A DNA stretch of 64,000 nucleotides from Sclerotiophoma versabilis (Eukaryota > Ascomycota > Dothideomycetes > Pleosporales > Didymellaceae), in contig JAAROD010000033.1 of NCBI GenBank assembly GCA_012274445.1, positions 1,426,001-1,490,000 on the forward strand. Direction: 5' to 3'. Positions 43,100-54,984 of the stretch are shown piece after piece. The position numbers and the translations under genes are program-made. The first letter of the stretch is position 1. The number at the start of each line of letters is the position of its first letter. A model generated the notes under the pieces. It did not search any database, had not been told where the DNA came from, and saw only the letters and a program-made list of their open reading frames with translations.

Positions 43100-44198
43100 A
43101 CTTAAGCTGCGCATCATGCCATCTTTCTCTAATTCTTGCTTGTTCTCGGACAATAATTAAGTAATAGGTAATGCTTCTCTCTAGAGTTGAACGTTGACTT
43201 GGTCTTGCTATTAAGACGGTGAGAATAGTGAAGTAAGAGTTATAGCTGTCTAAGCCCGAGCTCATACATAAGCGCTTACTCTATATTCTAGCTGCGTCTT
43301 TAATTCACAGAGAATAATTAACAACGTGTAACAGATGTTATTTAAAATGTTTTAAGTGCAGCACACTTCTGTCTAGACTTATATTCTGCAATACTAATCT
43401 AGTTTATAAGTTAGTAATTATACATCTTATACTTTATATACGTCTTATAATTAAAAGTAAGGCCTTAAAATGTATATACTAACTAGCTCTGCTTCTTTCC
43501 TTTGCTTAGCATAATATTAATAAGTAGCAGGCAACTAGTCTAGAAGCTTAATCTTCTAAAATATCTAGATATAAACTACACAGGGTTGCTGCTAGAAGGT
43601 TTAGAGCTATCTAGCAGGATTTATATAGGTAGATTTAGGTTTTAAAGAAAAATAGGTTAAAGGTTTTAAAGCTAGGTAATTAGACTGTTAATTTCTTAGA
43701 TTGTCTGCAAGCATAGAGTTCTAATCTTTTTCTCTAGATCTCTCTAGTAATAATACTTTATTTATATTTCTTACTTACTAGAAATTAAGTAAGAAAAGCT
43801 CTATTCTAGAACTTTAGATATATTTAGTATACTTATAGTAAGTATAATATACTTAAACTAATAATCTTTTAAGCTAAGAAAGCCTTTCTATATACTTTAG
43901 TAAAGAAGGTTATCTTTATACTAAAGATTACTATAGTAGTTAAAAGTAGTAAGTATAAAGTAAGGCTATACTTTATTTATTACTATTCTACTTAGTAAGT
44001 TAAGATTAGTACTAATTAATATATAATATTTATATCTTTTATATAGTAGCTTTATAATAAGCTTTTATTCTTAAAAATAGCTATCTATACCTAGTTATAA
44101 ATATTAAACTTAAAGTTTAAAATATAAGGTAATATACCTTATAAGTAAGTAGTATATATAGATAGGTAGTATTAAGGTTATACTTTTAAGTAAAGCTT

Positions 44199-44434
44199 AT
44201 AAGTACTATTTATATTAGTTCTTAGAGATAAGTATAGATATAGAAGAATCTATAAGAAGTTAGGTTATTACCTAGTAAAACACTATAATAATAGAAAGTA
44301 ATAATAAGTAGTATAGAGTAGACTATCTAGCTTAAGAGTTAGAGTTAAGATTCTAAAGATAAACTTAATAAACTAAGTTAAATATAATACTATAAGAGTA
44401 GTATTTCTACTTACTATTAAAGTTATACTTTAGT
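44199..44434 (+). repeat. Repeat unit A (mutated copy)
   Basis: First of two direct copies with a period of about 236 bp. Shared landmarks are TAGTTCTTAG, then GGTTATTACCTAGTAAAACA at 44263 and AGTAATAATAAGTAGTATAG shortly after. It matches unit B directly and unit C in reverse complement. Confidence 0.7.
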
Positions 44435-44660
44435 TAAAGACTATAAGTACTAGTTCTATTAGTTCTTAGGTATTAACAGTGTGTAGAGAATTAGGTTAGG
44501 TTATTACCTAGTAAAACACTATAATAATAGAGAGTAATAATAAGTAGTATAGAATAGACTCTAACTATCTAGCTTAAAAGTTAGGTTAAGATTCTAAAGA
44601 TAAACTTAATTAATAAGGTTAAATATAAACTATAAGAGTTATATTTCTACTAACTATATA
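44435..44660 (+). repeat. Repeat unit B (mutated copy)
   Basis: Second direct copy; the landmark GGTTATTACCTAG starts at 44499, 236 bp after that of unit A. Against unit C it shows CACTATAAT where C (reverse complement) has CACCGTGAC, so several C:G pairs became T:A. Confidence 0.7.
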
Positions 44661-44999
44661 CTTAATAAGTATAGAAGTACTCTATATAATACTCTATTAC
44701 TTTATATACTCTTTTAAGATTATAAGAGTATAGAGAGTAGTTATTATAATTCTATACAGATAAAGTAGTATAGTAATTAAGTAGCTAACTAGAGCTCTTA
44801 TCTATAAGCTAGAGGCAGAGTTAGAGAAGATCTCTCTTTATACAGTTACGTAATATACTTGTTAACAAGTATAATACACATAACTTACTTATTAATAAGT
44901 ATTGTATATTATTACTTATTAATAAGCAACACTATATATTTTATTAGACTAACTCTAGTTGCTTATTAATAAGTATTATCTCCTAGTAAGTATATAGTA

Positions 45000-45235
45000 T
45001 ATAGGAACACTGCCCTTATAGTATTGTGTTTAACCTTGTTAATTAAGTTTGTCTTTGGAATCTTAATCTAACTCTTAAGCTAGATAGTCTACTCTATACT
45101 ACTTATTATTACTCTCTATTGTCACGGTGTTTCACTAGGTAATAACCCCACCTGATCTACTGCGCGCCGTTCATACCCAAGAACCAACAGAACCAGTGCT
45201 TACGGTCTTTAACTAAAGTACGACTTCAACACTAG
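45000..45235 (-). repeat. Repeat unit C (inverted, least mutated copy)
   Basis: The reverse complement of this stretch reads GGTTATTACCTAGTGAAACA, then CCGTGACAATAGAGAGTAAT and AAGTAGTATAGAGTAGAC. It is colinear with units A and B but keeps GC-rich parts (GGCGCGCAGTAGATCAGG) that the others have lost. It lies in opposite orientation 340 bp after unit B. Confidence 0.7.
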
Positions 45236-45383
45236 CATGTTAGTTGCGTAGTGTAGTTTTAGAGACCTTATAGATAGCTGCAGCATATTACAGAAGGAGC
45301 TTTATGTCTCTTTTAAGAGCTTAGACTATAAGCTGTATCTAAGCTTCTTTTAACGCGTCTAGCTGGCGCTATTGTTAAGGCAT
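45190..45383 (-). pseudogene. Dead transposase start with HTH-like motif
   Basis: On the minus strand, from ATG 45383, an interrupted frame reads RQLDALKEA, IQLIV, ALKRDIKLLL, YAAAIYKVSKTTLRN and HASVEVVL with TAA/TAG between pieces. The pattern (ALKR...AAxxYxVSxTTLRxR) resembles the psq-type helix-turn-helix at the start of fungal pogo/Tc1-like transposases. It runs straight into repeat unit C, so the units are probably part of this element. The family call is from memory of the motif and is tentative. Confidence 0.4.
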
Positions 45384-46163
45384 TAGTAGGGGAGTAGTGT
45401 TTTGGTGTAGTCTTAGCAAAAGTGCGCGGCTCGCCCGTGAGGTACGTTAATAGAGGTGCAGAGGGTATTGCTCTATACACAGGGTATTGCTTAGCTCTTT
45501 ATATTTCCTCTCCCTGTATGCAATGCAGATAGACCTTGCAGCACGTAATAGTTAGAGGTTGGGATTTATAACAACCTAATGCCGGGGCCGGGTCCAACAG
45601 GTTCCGCGCCACCAGCGCGTGCAATGCGTTGCAAATTTAGGTCCTTTGTGGTCGGTTTTCAGCAGCACCAACACTAGATACAGTAGATACAGTAGAATTA
45701 AGGACTTTTGTAGTGAGCGGCCAGGAGACAGCAAGGCTTCCTGTTCGTTCAGCCCTATTTAAGCAACGTACCGGCGGATTAGTAGTTAGGTGGGTGACCA
45801 CTAGCGAATACCTGCTGTTGTATGTTCTTTCTTATTCTTTTTGTTTCTTGTTTTTTTTTGCTCTTATCTGTGTCTCAACTGTTTGTTCTGGGTGTTGTTC
45901 GATTCACTATAGGCCGTAGGTGGAGCATCAACTCATTCATGGCGATATGCATCAAGCTGCAAACGTTAGCAAAACCAGCGATCACACACTCACATAGTAA
46001 TGTGGCAGGTCTTAATGGGGTCAAGAGGTACTGATATCATATAGGAATACTATCGTAATAAAGCCTAAAGAGTTGTGGCCCATATAAATCGAAGATGCAG
46101 TATCGCGCTCCTGCTCCCAAACTCCAGATTGCGCCGGTATATGGAGAAACAAAACCACATTCC
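45384..46163. other. Repeat flank and intergenic
   Basis: GC-normal sequence with a short direct repeat (AGATACAGT twice, about 45,675-45,695) and a pyrimidine tract (about 45,825-45,870). Frames at 45713 and 45822 are hydrophobic only because of that T-rich tract. No gene is supported. Confidence 0.45.
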
Positions 46164-46936
46164 TTAGTTTCTCAAAGCACGGAGTCGCTCGGTAAAGGCA
46201 TCCTCCTCCTGCTCAGTAGGGCCGACCTTCGTCTTCGGCGCCTCCTGGAGATCAGATTGTAGCTCGACGCCGGCCTTGTCTGCAGCCTGCGCCATCATGC
46301 GGTCGACGTCTTCTTGTGGTGTGCCAACGGCGGTTGCTGATGAGGTGACGTCCTGGTAGAGCTCGGTTGCGGAGTCGACGTTCTCGAACTGTTTCTCAAA
46401 ATCGACCATGACAGCGGCGATCTAGGCATTCGTCAGTAAACCCTCTAAGTGGACATTGTCGAGTGGACTGTGTGCCGTTCAAGTGTGGGATCGTACCCTC
46501 TCAGGACTCATCGACTTCATAGCTACGTCCAAGCTGCGGTTGACCTTCATCATGTTGCCTGTGATTTGTCGCATAGTGACGGCAGTCTGGACACGGCCAG
46601 CGACAGCATCGACTCGTGAGGCTAGCTGTAGGAGGTTGAGCTTCTCGTTCTGCTTGCGGACGGCATTCTGGGCGTAAATGCGGGCGATGTCATTGTGGCC
46701 TTGCTTCATAGCCTGTGAGGGGTAGCGGTGAGTCAAGGTCCTTCTGCGTATGCTCAGGTATTGCGCACCTTCTCCAGCTTTGCCTTTTCTTGCGCCTCCT
46801 CCTTTCCTGCCTTGAGTGACTGGCGGTTCAGCGACTTGGCTGTGAACTATGAAAGTCAGTACCCATGCGTGGCTGGGCCGAGGCAGATGCGCTGGCGAAC
46901 CTTGAGGTTGAAAAGGGCATTTTCAAGGCCGGACAT
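46164..46936 (-). CDS. DID2: ESCRT-III associated protein Did2/CHMP1 (Vps46), 4 exons
   Basis: Did2 recruits and regulates Vps4 during multivesicular-body sorting on endosomes. Exons are 46936..46901, 46846..46769, 46712..46497 and 46421..46164; introns of 54, 56 and 75 nt, and all phases are 0. The product is 195 aa against about 204 in yeast. It starts MSGLENALFNLKFTAKSLNR and continues NDIARIYAQNAVRKQNEKLN, the basic first half of the Snf7 fold. The acidic second half has MVDFEKQFENVD and ends with the MIM1 motif DAFTERLRALRN, which binds the Vps4 MIT domain. Intact and strongly conserved. Confidence 0.93.
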
Positions 46937-47393
46937 GACGACGTTATTTTCCGTGTGTGCAGTTGTGGTGTACGGTCAAATGCAGGGTAGGGCTGCGTGG
47001 TAGTGCAAGTGATAGGCAGAAGATGGGCTGCGGCTGATTGCCGATGTTCGTGGGGTTGGCGCGCAACCCGTGGACGTCACTGGTAGCCCCGCCCGCGCCA
47101 GCCTTGCACACCTCATTCAGTTGGCTGTGTCTATCTACTCGACATCAGTGAGCATGCATGGGGCGCATAGTAACTGCTCTGAAACCTAGCTGCAAAGCGC
47201 AACGCAGCTTCGAAAGGCTTTTGCCATGTAGTATTATGTTGGCTGTCTTGCAGCTCTTCGAGTAACTGCGGCCCACCGATGCCGACCTTTGAATGTGCCC
47301 GCTCTATGTGCCAAACGCCGTCCAGGGACCAGTGCGGTCAACGCCTTCAACGCCTTCCAGCCTGTATCGTATTATCTATTAGGGAGCCACGCA
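46937..47393. other. Intergenic (DID2 promoter / NC2-beta 3' flank)
   Basis: 457 bp with no coding pattern. Both neighbours are on the minus strand. Confidence 0.5.
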
Positions 47394-47923
47394 CTACGAG
47401 GGCGCCGAGTTGAATTTGTCGGTGGCTGAGCGGAACAGCTCTTCTTGGGCGCGAATAAGTTCCTCCTCGGTCATGCCGCTCTGCTCAATCTTGGTCTGCT
47501 TCTTCTCCCGATTCTGCTACGTGTCAGTATAGAGGTAGATGCTAGGAGGCACATGGTGCGTACCTGCTGCTGCTTCTTGTAGTCTTGCGCAACCTCGAGA
47601 ATCGCAGGAACGTAGTCGCCAAAGTCCAGCTCTTCCAGCGCTGCCTTGACGTGCTCGCAGGCTATTGTCTTCTTTGCATCCTTCTCCGCGATTTCATTGG
47701 CTTCGGAGGAGATGAGCGTAATAAACTCAACACAGCATTCTATGAGAAGGTCTCTCGAATCTTTCGCAAAGGTCATGCCGGGTTCTGTCGCCAGGATGTC
47801 TTGCACAATCTTCTGCACGGTCGCTGGACGCGTTAGTTGCCTTGATTGGCACAGTGGTTCAGCACAAAACACACCCTTTGGCAACGACAGATCATCGTTG
47901 CCGCCAAACTCGCGATCAGACAT
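47394..47923 (-). CDS. NCB2: Negative cofactor 2 subunit beta (NC2-beta / Dr1), 3 exons
   Basis: NC2 binds TBP on DNA and blocks TFIIA/TFIIB, repressing or rebalancing RNA polymerase II initiation; beta pairs with NC2-alpha through histone folds. Exons are 47923..47875, 47823..47564 and 47516..47394; introns of 51 and 47 nt, phases consistent, 143 aa. The start SDREFGGNDDLSLPKATVQK, then RDLLIECCVEFITLISSEAN and KKTIACEHVKAALEELDFGD, is the Dr1 histone fold almost unchanged. The C-terminus (TEEELIRAQEELF) is the helix that contacts TBP. The last exon is short (40 codons). Confidence 0.93.
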
Positions 47924-49375
47924 GGTGGGCGTTTGCGCGGGAATCGGTTGTCTCAAAGGCAGCGCGCCGCCGTCGAGGAGCTTGGACTTTTATGTATACA
48001 GAAGACGGGCGCGGCGCATGGCAGGAACAACGTTGCTCCTTGGCCGGGCAGCCACCAATCAGCGATCCGCCATGTATGTCCCCGTCCATGTCATCCGTGA
48101 CACTATTGGGAACGGGCGGCGGACCTGGTGCTGGGAATGAACCTGGTCACTCGTTTAGGGAAACGCAGTCTTTCGTTTGGGGCACGAGGGACCCATTCTA
48201 GACGCCTTCCATTCCCTAACGTGCACATCAGCTGGCTCGAAGCAGTACATCACATGAAAGCGCTCGAGTCGAACGTACGCCTGGTGACCACCGTCCGCCC
48301 TGCGGCTGTTATCAGCTCAGGGTCCTCGCTGCCGCATCGCCCGCGGCGGCACATGCAGCTCGCCATCGGTGCATGAAGCGTGTGGATCATTGCGTCTTTT
48401 CCTGTAACGACAGTTCCCGCAAGACGCGCAGGGAGATTGGGCAATACCCGTGGATACCACTTCATTCCACTTGGTGCACTTCATCACTCGTGAGCTTGTC
48501 CGTTGCCCACTTGATTAAGGACTGATACGGCTGAGTGGAGCCGCAGCAGCGGGCAGTTTGCAAAGCGATTGGCACACTCCGAGATCCTAACCCAGGGTCG
48601 TCTCGCTCGCCGATCCACGACGCCGGTTCCTTTCCACTTTTTCGTCATCGTGCTGCGTCCCCTTGGCGCGAGGGATGGCATTCGAGCGTGCTTGTCGCCG
48701 AGCACAGACTGCGAGTGGTGTCGCCAGATGACAGTAGTGGCGGTGTAATAATGGCCAAACAGACCGTGCCCGGTCGGCTGCAGGAGGCCAGGGTCGTGGC
48801 CGGTTGCGCGCTGCAGTCGCTGATGCATGCCAGACGGTGAATGCAACTGTCCGGCTCGTGTTCTCGAGGTCATGATTTTGTGTTGAGGTGAATGAGCGGC
48901 ACTGCACTTGCCTGTCTCGCTCACTCACCGGCCGTCTGGCTATCTCACTGATCATATCAGCATCAGCATCAACTCAACGCGCGAGCATGTCGCACAGCCC
49001 TCTCTGCCAGTCCTTGCCCAGTAGTCCAGTGAGCGCCGCCAATACTATACAATCCCACACGCGTCCGTTCGCCGTGGTGTGTAATTCCCAACGGCTCCCA
49101 AGATTCCGCCCTGCGCATCAAGTTAGCTGTTGGCACTGCTAGCTTTGTTAGGTCCCTCTGTCGCTGGCCCACCCCCCGAGTCCCAAGGTACCCAGTCGTC
49201 AAGTACCGCGCTGTTCACCGCCGCCGCGCTGCGCCCTGGAAGAACTCGGGTGTCTTTCTTCGCGCGACGCTCGTGCAGGCCCGATAGAAGCCTTAGCAGA
49301 GTTTTCTCATTTCGTTGCAGCGGCTAACGCTGTTTTAGCGCAGCGAGCCAGGTTCCAGTTGATTATCTATTACAT
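47924..49375. other. Long intergenic region, NC2-beta and SCH9 promoters
   Basis: About 1.45 kb of GC-rich sequence between divergent genes. Many short frames on both strands overlap without domains. SCH9 orthologs often have long leaders, so the last several hundred bases are likely 5' UTR. No gene is supported. Confidence 0.5.
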
Positions 49376-52300
49376 ATGACTTCACGCCCGCAACACATGG
49401 ACCTGGTCACCTCGTCTCCCGCGACTTCAAGCGTACGTACTGCCAGCACAGCATCCACCGCCAGCACATCGCGAGCCAGTCTCCGGGCAACAACCACCAC
49501 CACCATTTTATCCAGCGCTGCTGCCGTCGATGCTCGTCCAGCTCGACCCGGACTAGTATCCCGTGCTTCTGAGATCTCTCCCACCAAGGCCTCACGACCC
49601 CGCCGTCACCTCTCAACCAAGTCCTCGAGCGCAGTGCCCACCCTCTCCGCCCTCAACGCCAGCAACAACGAGAAGTCTGCACCCACCAAGCCCGCCGCCC
49701 GCCCGCCACCCAAGTTTGGCAAAATGACCTCGTCCAACGGTGGCGCACCATCAGCCGCAGCAGACCTGCTGCGGCAGGCAATGGGAAACCAGAGGTAAGC
49801 CACTCTTGCGTTCTTTTGCATTTTGCTCTATTTCACCGGGCAGTGGTGAGGGTGTGCAAAGCTCGCAAAAGGGCAAGAGCGGCCACCGCTTAGCTCAGCA
49901 CCAAGTGGCAGCCAGTAGCGCAGCTGCTGAATGCCCATGTCAACGTTACACACGCCATGCCCTGGGTCAGCTTTTTGCCGCTGCACTTCTTTTTGAGCAG
50001 CACTATCTTCTCCCGCTCCCTCGACACTGTCGCTGCACACCAACACGAGTGCCCGCACCACCGCAATAATGCCGGCCCACAACGCCCTACTAACGCCGCA
50101 CAGAGCAGCGACCCACGATGACGATGGCCACGATCAGATTGGCTCCACCAGCTCAACTCCACCTGGTGCCTCAACACCGCGTCCCGATCCTACTGATAAA
50201 CGACTGCCGGGTATTCTGCACAGCTACTTTGGCCAGGTTCGTGATTCCTTCTTGCCCCAGAGCAAAAACTCGCTGTCAAAAACCTCCAACCCCGCACTTG
50301 CATCTTCAGACGCCGCTTCAATGGAACCCAAAGAGAAGGGGAACACAGAAAAGGCCACCCTTCGTCAGACTATGCTGCCGAGTCCCGCTCCCAGTGCATC
50401 TTCTCGAGCCCCCTCAGCTTCGCAGTTGAACGGTGAAACAGAGAAGCTAACAGAAGGCGACTTTTCGTCGCCGCAGAATCAGGCCACCCCTCCTCAAACT
50501 CCCCGCACACGCTCACAAGAAGGCAAGCCCCCAACATCAAGCTTGTCACGCACCTCGCTTGCGTCGAATAACTCGAGAGATTCGAAAGGATCGAACAAGT
50601 CGGACAAGGACGCCGCCGTTGTACGACCACCGAAGGGAAAACTTGCAGTCACGATCACAGAGGGACGGGACTTGAGGCCAAGCACCGACCCCTACTGCGT
50701 TATTCAGTTCCAATGGGCAGAGTACATCTCTGATGGACCAAAGCATGATGACACCAAGGGCCGCCGTGGCCCTATGCAGATGAGGAGGACCGAAAGCGAG
50801 ATGCAGAAGCCAATGGCCATCCCTATGAAGAGCCGTCAGAGCAGCAACAGCGGCCACAGCTCGGATGCCCGGGAAGACACATTTGAGGAGACGACCAACC
50901 CTACTTGGGAGCACGACGCCGAATTGTACGTTCACTTGCGAATTTGGTATCAATACACATACTGACAGGAAACAGCGATGTTGTTGGTGATCACGCTGAG
51001 GTTGACATTTCTGTCTACGACCGGGCGAATGGTGAGGCCTTCCTTGGCCACGTTCGGTTTTGCCCAAACTTGATCGAGTATGACCAGCCTTATGATGGCT
51101 GGTTTGCTCTCGAGCCTCGTGAGGGCGAGAGTGCCAAGGTCACTGGCGAGATTCACCTCAAGCTTGATTTCCACAAGATCGAGAAGAAGTCGTATGGTCC
51201 TGAAGACTTCGAGATTCTGAAGCTTATTGGCAAGGGTACATTTGGTCAGGTCTTTCAGGTTCGCAAGCGCGACACCAAGCGAATCTACGCCATGAAGGTT
51301 CTGTCCAAGAAGGTCATTGTTCAGAAGAAGGAGGTAGCACACACTCTGGGCGAACGCAACATCCTCGTCAGGACTGCCATGGCAGATTCCTCCTTCATTG
51401 TCGGCTTAAAGTTCTCTTTCCAGACGCCGTCTGACCTCTACCTGGTTACTGACTACATGTCTGGAGGTGAACTTTTCTGGCATCTTCAGAGAGAGGGTCG
51501 CTTCCAGGAGGCCCGTGCAAAATTCTACATCGCTGAGCTGATCCTGGCGTTGCAGCATCTGCACGAGCACAACATTGTCTACCGCGATCTGAAGCCAGAG
51601 AACATCCTGCTGGATGCCAATGGCCACATCGCGCTTTGTGACTTTGGTCTTTCCAAAGCCAACCTTACCGAGAACGCAACCACAAACACATTCTGCGGTA
51701 CTACCGAGTACCTGGCGCCTGAGGTACTGCTGGACGAGCATGGTTACACCAAGATGGTTGACTTCTGGTCTCTTGGTGTGCTAGTGTTCGAGATGTGCTG
51801 CGGCTGGAGTCCTTTCTACGCGGAAGACACTCAGCAAATGTACAAGAACATTGCTTTCGGAAAGGTTAGGTTCCCCAGAGATGCCCTTAGCACCGAAGGT
51901 CGAAACTTTGTCAAGGGTCTCCTGAACAGAAACCCGAAGCACAGGCTCGGCGCCACCCGGGACGCTCAAGAATTGAAGGAGCACCCTTTCTTTGCCGACA
52001 TCGACTGGGATGCTCTTTCGAAGAAGAACGTCGTGCCACCCTTCAAGCCGAAGCTCAAGGGAGAGCTCGACGTCTCCAACTTCGACCCCGAATTCACGAA
52101 CGCTCTTAACGGCAATGGCTCTCTGAACGCTCGCGCTGCTGCGTTGGCATCTGGTGTCAACCCCGCCTCGACACCGCTCTCACCCACGATGCAGGCCAAC
52201 TTTGCGGGTTTCACGTTCACCGGCGAAAGCACTATGGAGCAGCAGTTCGGCAGCAGAACTCACAGTGATCACGACCGAATGGAAGAGGACGATAAGGAAG

Positions 52301-52413
52301 ACAAGGACGACATCAACTGGGACAAGCCAGCAGGACGCGGAGATAGAATGTCCGGCGTCATTAACAGCAACAACGAGCACGATATCTTCAACCATGGTCA
52401 GATGGACGTCTAG
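49376..52413 (+). CDS. SCH9: AGC protein kinase SCH9 (S6K-like), 3 exons
   Basis: Sch9 works downstream of TORC1 in nutrient, growth and stress control. Exons are 49376..49794, 50104..50925 and 50976..52413; introns of 309 nt (branch CTAAC, acceptor GCACAG) and 50 nt; phases fit, giving 892 aa. The Ser/Thr/Pro-rich N-terminus (1-310) precedes a C2 domain (about 317-470, GKLAVTITEGRDLRPSTDPY). The kinase domain (about 490-755) has LIGKGTFGQVFQ, YAMKVL, VYRDLKPENILL and CDFGLSK, and the activation loop TFCGTTEYLAPE. The AGC tail carries NFDPEFT, a turn motif (STPLSPTMQ) and the hydrophobic motif FAGFTFTG, TORC1 and PDK1 targets. All catalytic residues are present. Confidence 0.93.
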
Positions 52414-53414
52414 ATGAATGTCCTCATCCGTAGGCTGGTCCCGACAAAAGTATCTCAGCAGTGCTATTATGATTTTTACGAACTGTCTCTCGGTGGCCTG
52501 GATGCACCATTGACCTCTCGTTCGTAGTTGTTCTGGATACCCACGCCTATCTATCCAAGAAGGTCCTAAATTGCGCTCAAGACCTATCGCTTGTCTTTTC
52601 GTTTTGCACGTAGGCTTTTGCCGCACGTTTATCACCACATTTTCAGCGAGCGCATGAATGACATCGAGTGCCACATCGAAGCACTCGTTACGTGCGGTCA
52701 ACGGGACCGACCTTGGGATCTACATATCACATACAGAACTTGGACGTTCGTACTACAAACTGGAGGACTACACGACCGAGTACGCCTCAGAGGTACGATC
52801 TTGCTTGGAATGCTGGACATGGATTTTCATTTCTTGGGGGTTGCCTTCATTGCATTGCGTGGGGTGCTTTCGCGGAGCATTGTGTTGTTTGAGTGGTCAT
52901 TCACTTTTGCTGGCGTATGGTCTGTTTGTTGTGCATCACGCATGTTTTATCCCGCGCTTCGAGCATGTTTGAATTTGGGTCATCTGCATCGTCTTCAAAT
53001 GTCAATGAGTGGGCTGGATAGCGTCAACTAAGGCTGGCACTCTGTACATATGGACTGCATAAACATGATTACCGAGAACTACCGGTAATGTAATGAAACA
53101 ACATGTCAAGTACTTTGTTGCACTGAACACGGCACTATTCAACATCTTACACCTATTTCGAAAGGTAGTGCCGACTTCGGCTACATAGGTGGAAGCTGTT
53201 CGAGGGTACCTGGTGCATCTAGGCTACTCTAGGCATGGTCGGCTTCGAGGTGGTGAATCGACCTCGACCTCGGCAAACCTCTGGAGCTCCTGGAGCTGAG
53301 CCGTGATTGCTGCCCCGCTCGCACCTCAAACTCCTCAAGTGTTACGTATCCAAGCCCCGTATACTCCCAACCCACAGTTGCATAGAATTGAGTCTTTATC
53401 TTGTCACATACACA
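52414..53414. other. Intergenic (SCH9 3' UTR, hydratase promoter)
   Basis: 1.0 kb. A 146-codon plus frame (52591..53031) overlaps other open frames in the same region and is not protein-like. No other feature seen. Confidence 0.5.
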
Positions 53415-54481
53415 ATGAGCGAAAAGGCAGGACCCGGTGTTGGCTTCGAGTTCCCAAGCTACGAGGTTTCATGGCTCAAGCGTGATCTGCTGCTTTTCGC
53501 AGCGAGCATCGGCGCTACTTACCCTGAAGAACTGCACTTTCTCTACGTAGGTCATACATGTCACACAACAAGCAATGAAACTGCAAAGCACTTTCGATGC
53601 TAACTCCTACTCCAGGAATTGCACCCTCAGTTCGCAGCGTTCCCCACGTATCCCATCATCTTGCCCTTCAAGCACACGGACCAGGAAGTAATTGATTTCT
53701 ATGCTCGCTCGAATGCCGAGCCCATCGAGGGCGTACCTAAGTTCGACACCAAGCATGTCCTTGACGGCGAGCGCAAGCTTCAATTCCTCAAGCCAATCCC
53801 CGTGTCCAGCGAGGGTCGCAAGTTCGAGATTAGGAGCAAAGTGCTCGGCGTCTACGACAAGGGCAAGCCCGGCACAGTCGTCGAGACAGAGCAGAGGCTA
53901 GTAGATGCTGAGACCGGCGAGACATACAGCAGGGCTGTTGGCAGTGGCTTCTACGTTGGCCAGGGAGGATGGGGAGGTCCTAAGGGTAAGCCTTCCGCTC
54001 AGACGTACATTCACAAAGCAGCAAATTGACATCTCAATCAGGTCCCAAGGTCCCCAGCTACCCACCCCCCGATCGCGCGCCCGACGCAACCCGTACCGTC
54101 CAGACCACCATGGAGACTGCACACATCTATCGCCTGAACGGTGACTACAACCCCTTGCACGCTGATCCTGAGCCCGGCAAGAAGATGGGCTTTGGTGGTC
54201 CCATCATTCACGGCCTGTTCAGCTGGAACTCAGCTGCGCACGCCATTCTGCAGGCCTTTGGCGCAAGCAAGCCAGAGAACATGAAGGAATTCCAGGCCCG
54301 CTTTGCGGCGCCGGTTAAGCCCGCTGACAAGTTGATTATTGAGATGTGGAGAACCGGTGAGAAGCATGACAGTGGGTTCGAAGAAATTAGGTTCATCGTG
54401 CGTGTGGAGGGTGGGAAGACGGTGTTGACGAACGGAAGAGCGGTTGTCAAGGTTGAGGGGCAGGTCAAGGCAAAATTGTAA
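53415..54481 (+). CDS. Peroxisomal MaoC-like enoyl-CoA hydratase 2, 3 exons
   Basis: It hydrates trans-2-enoyl-CoA to (R)-3-hydroxyacyl-CoA. Exons are 53415..53546, 53616..53985 and 54042..54481; introns of 69 and 56 nt; 313 aa. The N-terminal hot-dog half (SYEVSWLKRDLLLFAASIGA; PILPFKHTD-like FPTYPIILPFK) is followed by the catalytic half: HIYRLNGDYNPLHADPEPGK contains the hydratase-2 signature with its Asp/His pair, then GGPIIHGLFSW. The last three residues are AKL, a PTS1 peroxisome signal, so it probably serves peroxisomal beta-oxidation. It is the size of the hydratase part of multifunctional enzyme 2, as a stand-alone protein. Confidence 0.9.
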
Positions 54482-54984
54482 ATGACTATGTGTGCGCGCG
54501 CATAGCGGAACAATAAATGTCTTAGTCTGAATCTTACCTGCAAAAACCATTTAGCTTGTTCGCGCTTGCAGCACCACGAGACGTCATCGTCAGGAAGTGG
54601 AGGCTCCTCACCAGACGAGTTAGATCCTCCGCTTCTTGACCGAGATCTGATCTGATAAGATGAAAGTGCAAGATCACGTGCGATATCCAATCTTTGGCCT
54701 CGTGTCTCGGAAACTGAAACGCTCGAGACGGAGACCAACACCAAGTTGTTCGGCAAGCTCGGCACTAGCAACGAACTGGTCCCCACCTAAGAAAGCATCG
54801 TCCCTCGCTTTCTTGGTCTCAATACAGTTTGTGTTAAACCAGGGGCCTCTACGTCTGTCGTTGTGGGTTGCGAGCTATTGAATTCCATCCAGCCCCTTTC
54901 AAGAACATGCGATAGCCACAACACGACCCGTACAGTAGACCATAACAATTGGCGCGTTCCACGTCTCTCAAGTGTGCTCACAAG
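54482..54984. other. Intergenic
   Basis: 503 bp between two plus-strand genes; terminator of the hydratase gene (AATAAA at about 54,512) and promoter of the cyclase gene. No coding pattern. Confidence 0.5.

Larger units (their letters stand above)
43100..45240. repeat. RIP-like AT-rich transposon graveyard
   Basis: About 2.1 kb is composed almost only of A/T with frequent TA, TATA and CTAG/CTTAAG words and essentially no open frames. Copies of one unit inside it differ by C to T and G to A changes (see the unit entries), the signature of repeat-induced point mutation. The right edge is sharp near 45,170-45,240, where GC content returns. Confidence 0.85.

Noticed and set aside
44199..44660. 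Direct repeats A/B as a CRISPR-like array
   Set aside because: The organism is a eukaryote, the units are about 236 bp without spacers, and they also occur inverted; this is transposon repeat structure.
45713..46034. Hydrophobic ORFs that look like signal or membrane segments
   Set aside because: The hydrophobicity comes from a T-rich tract; there is no domain after it.
52591..53031. 146-codon ORF after SCH9
   Set aside because: Frames overlap in all registers, it lies in the expected 3' UTR, and it has no motif.
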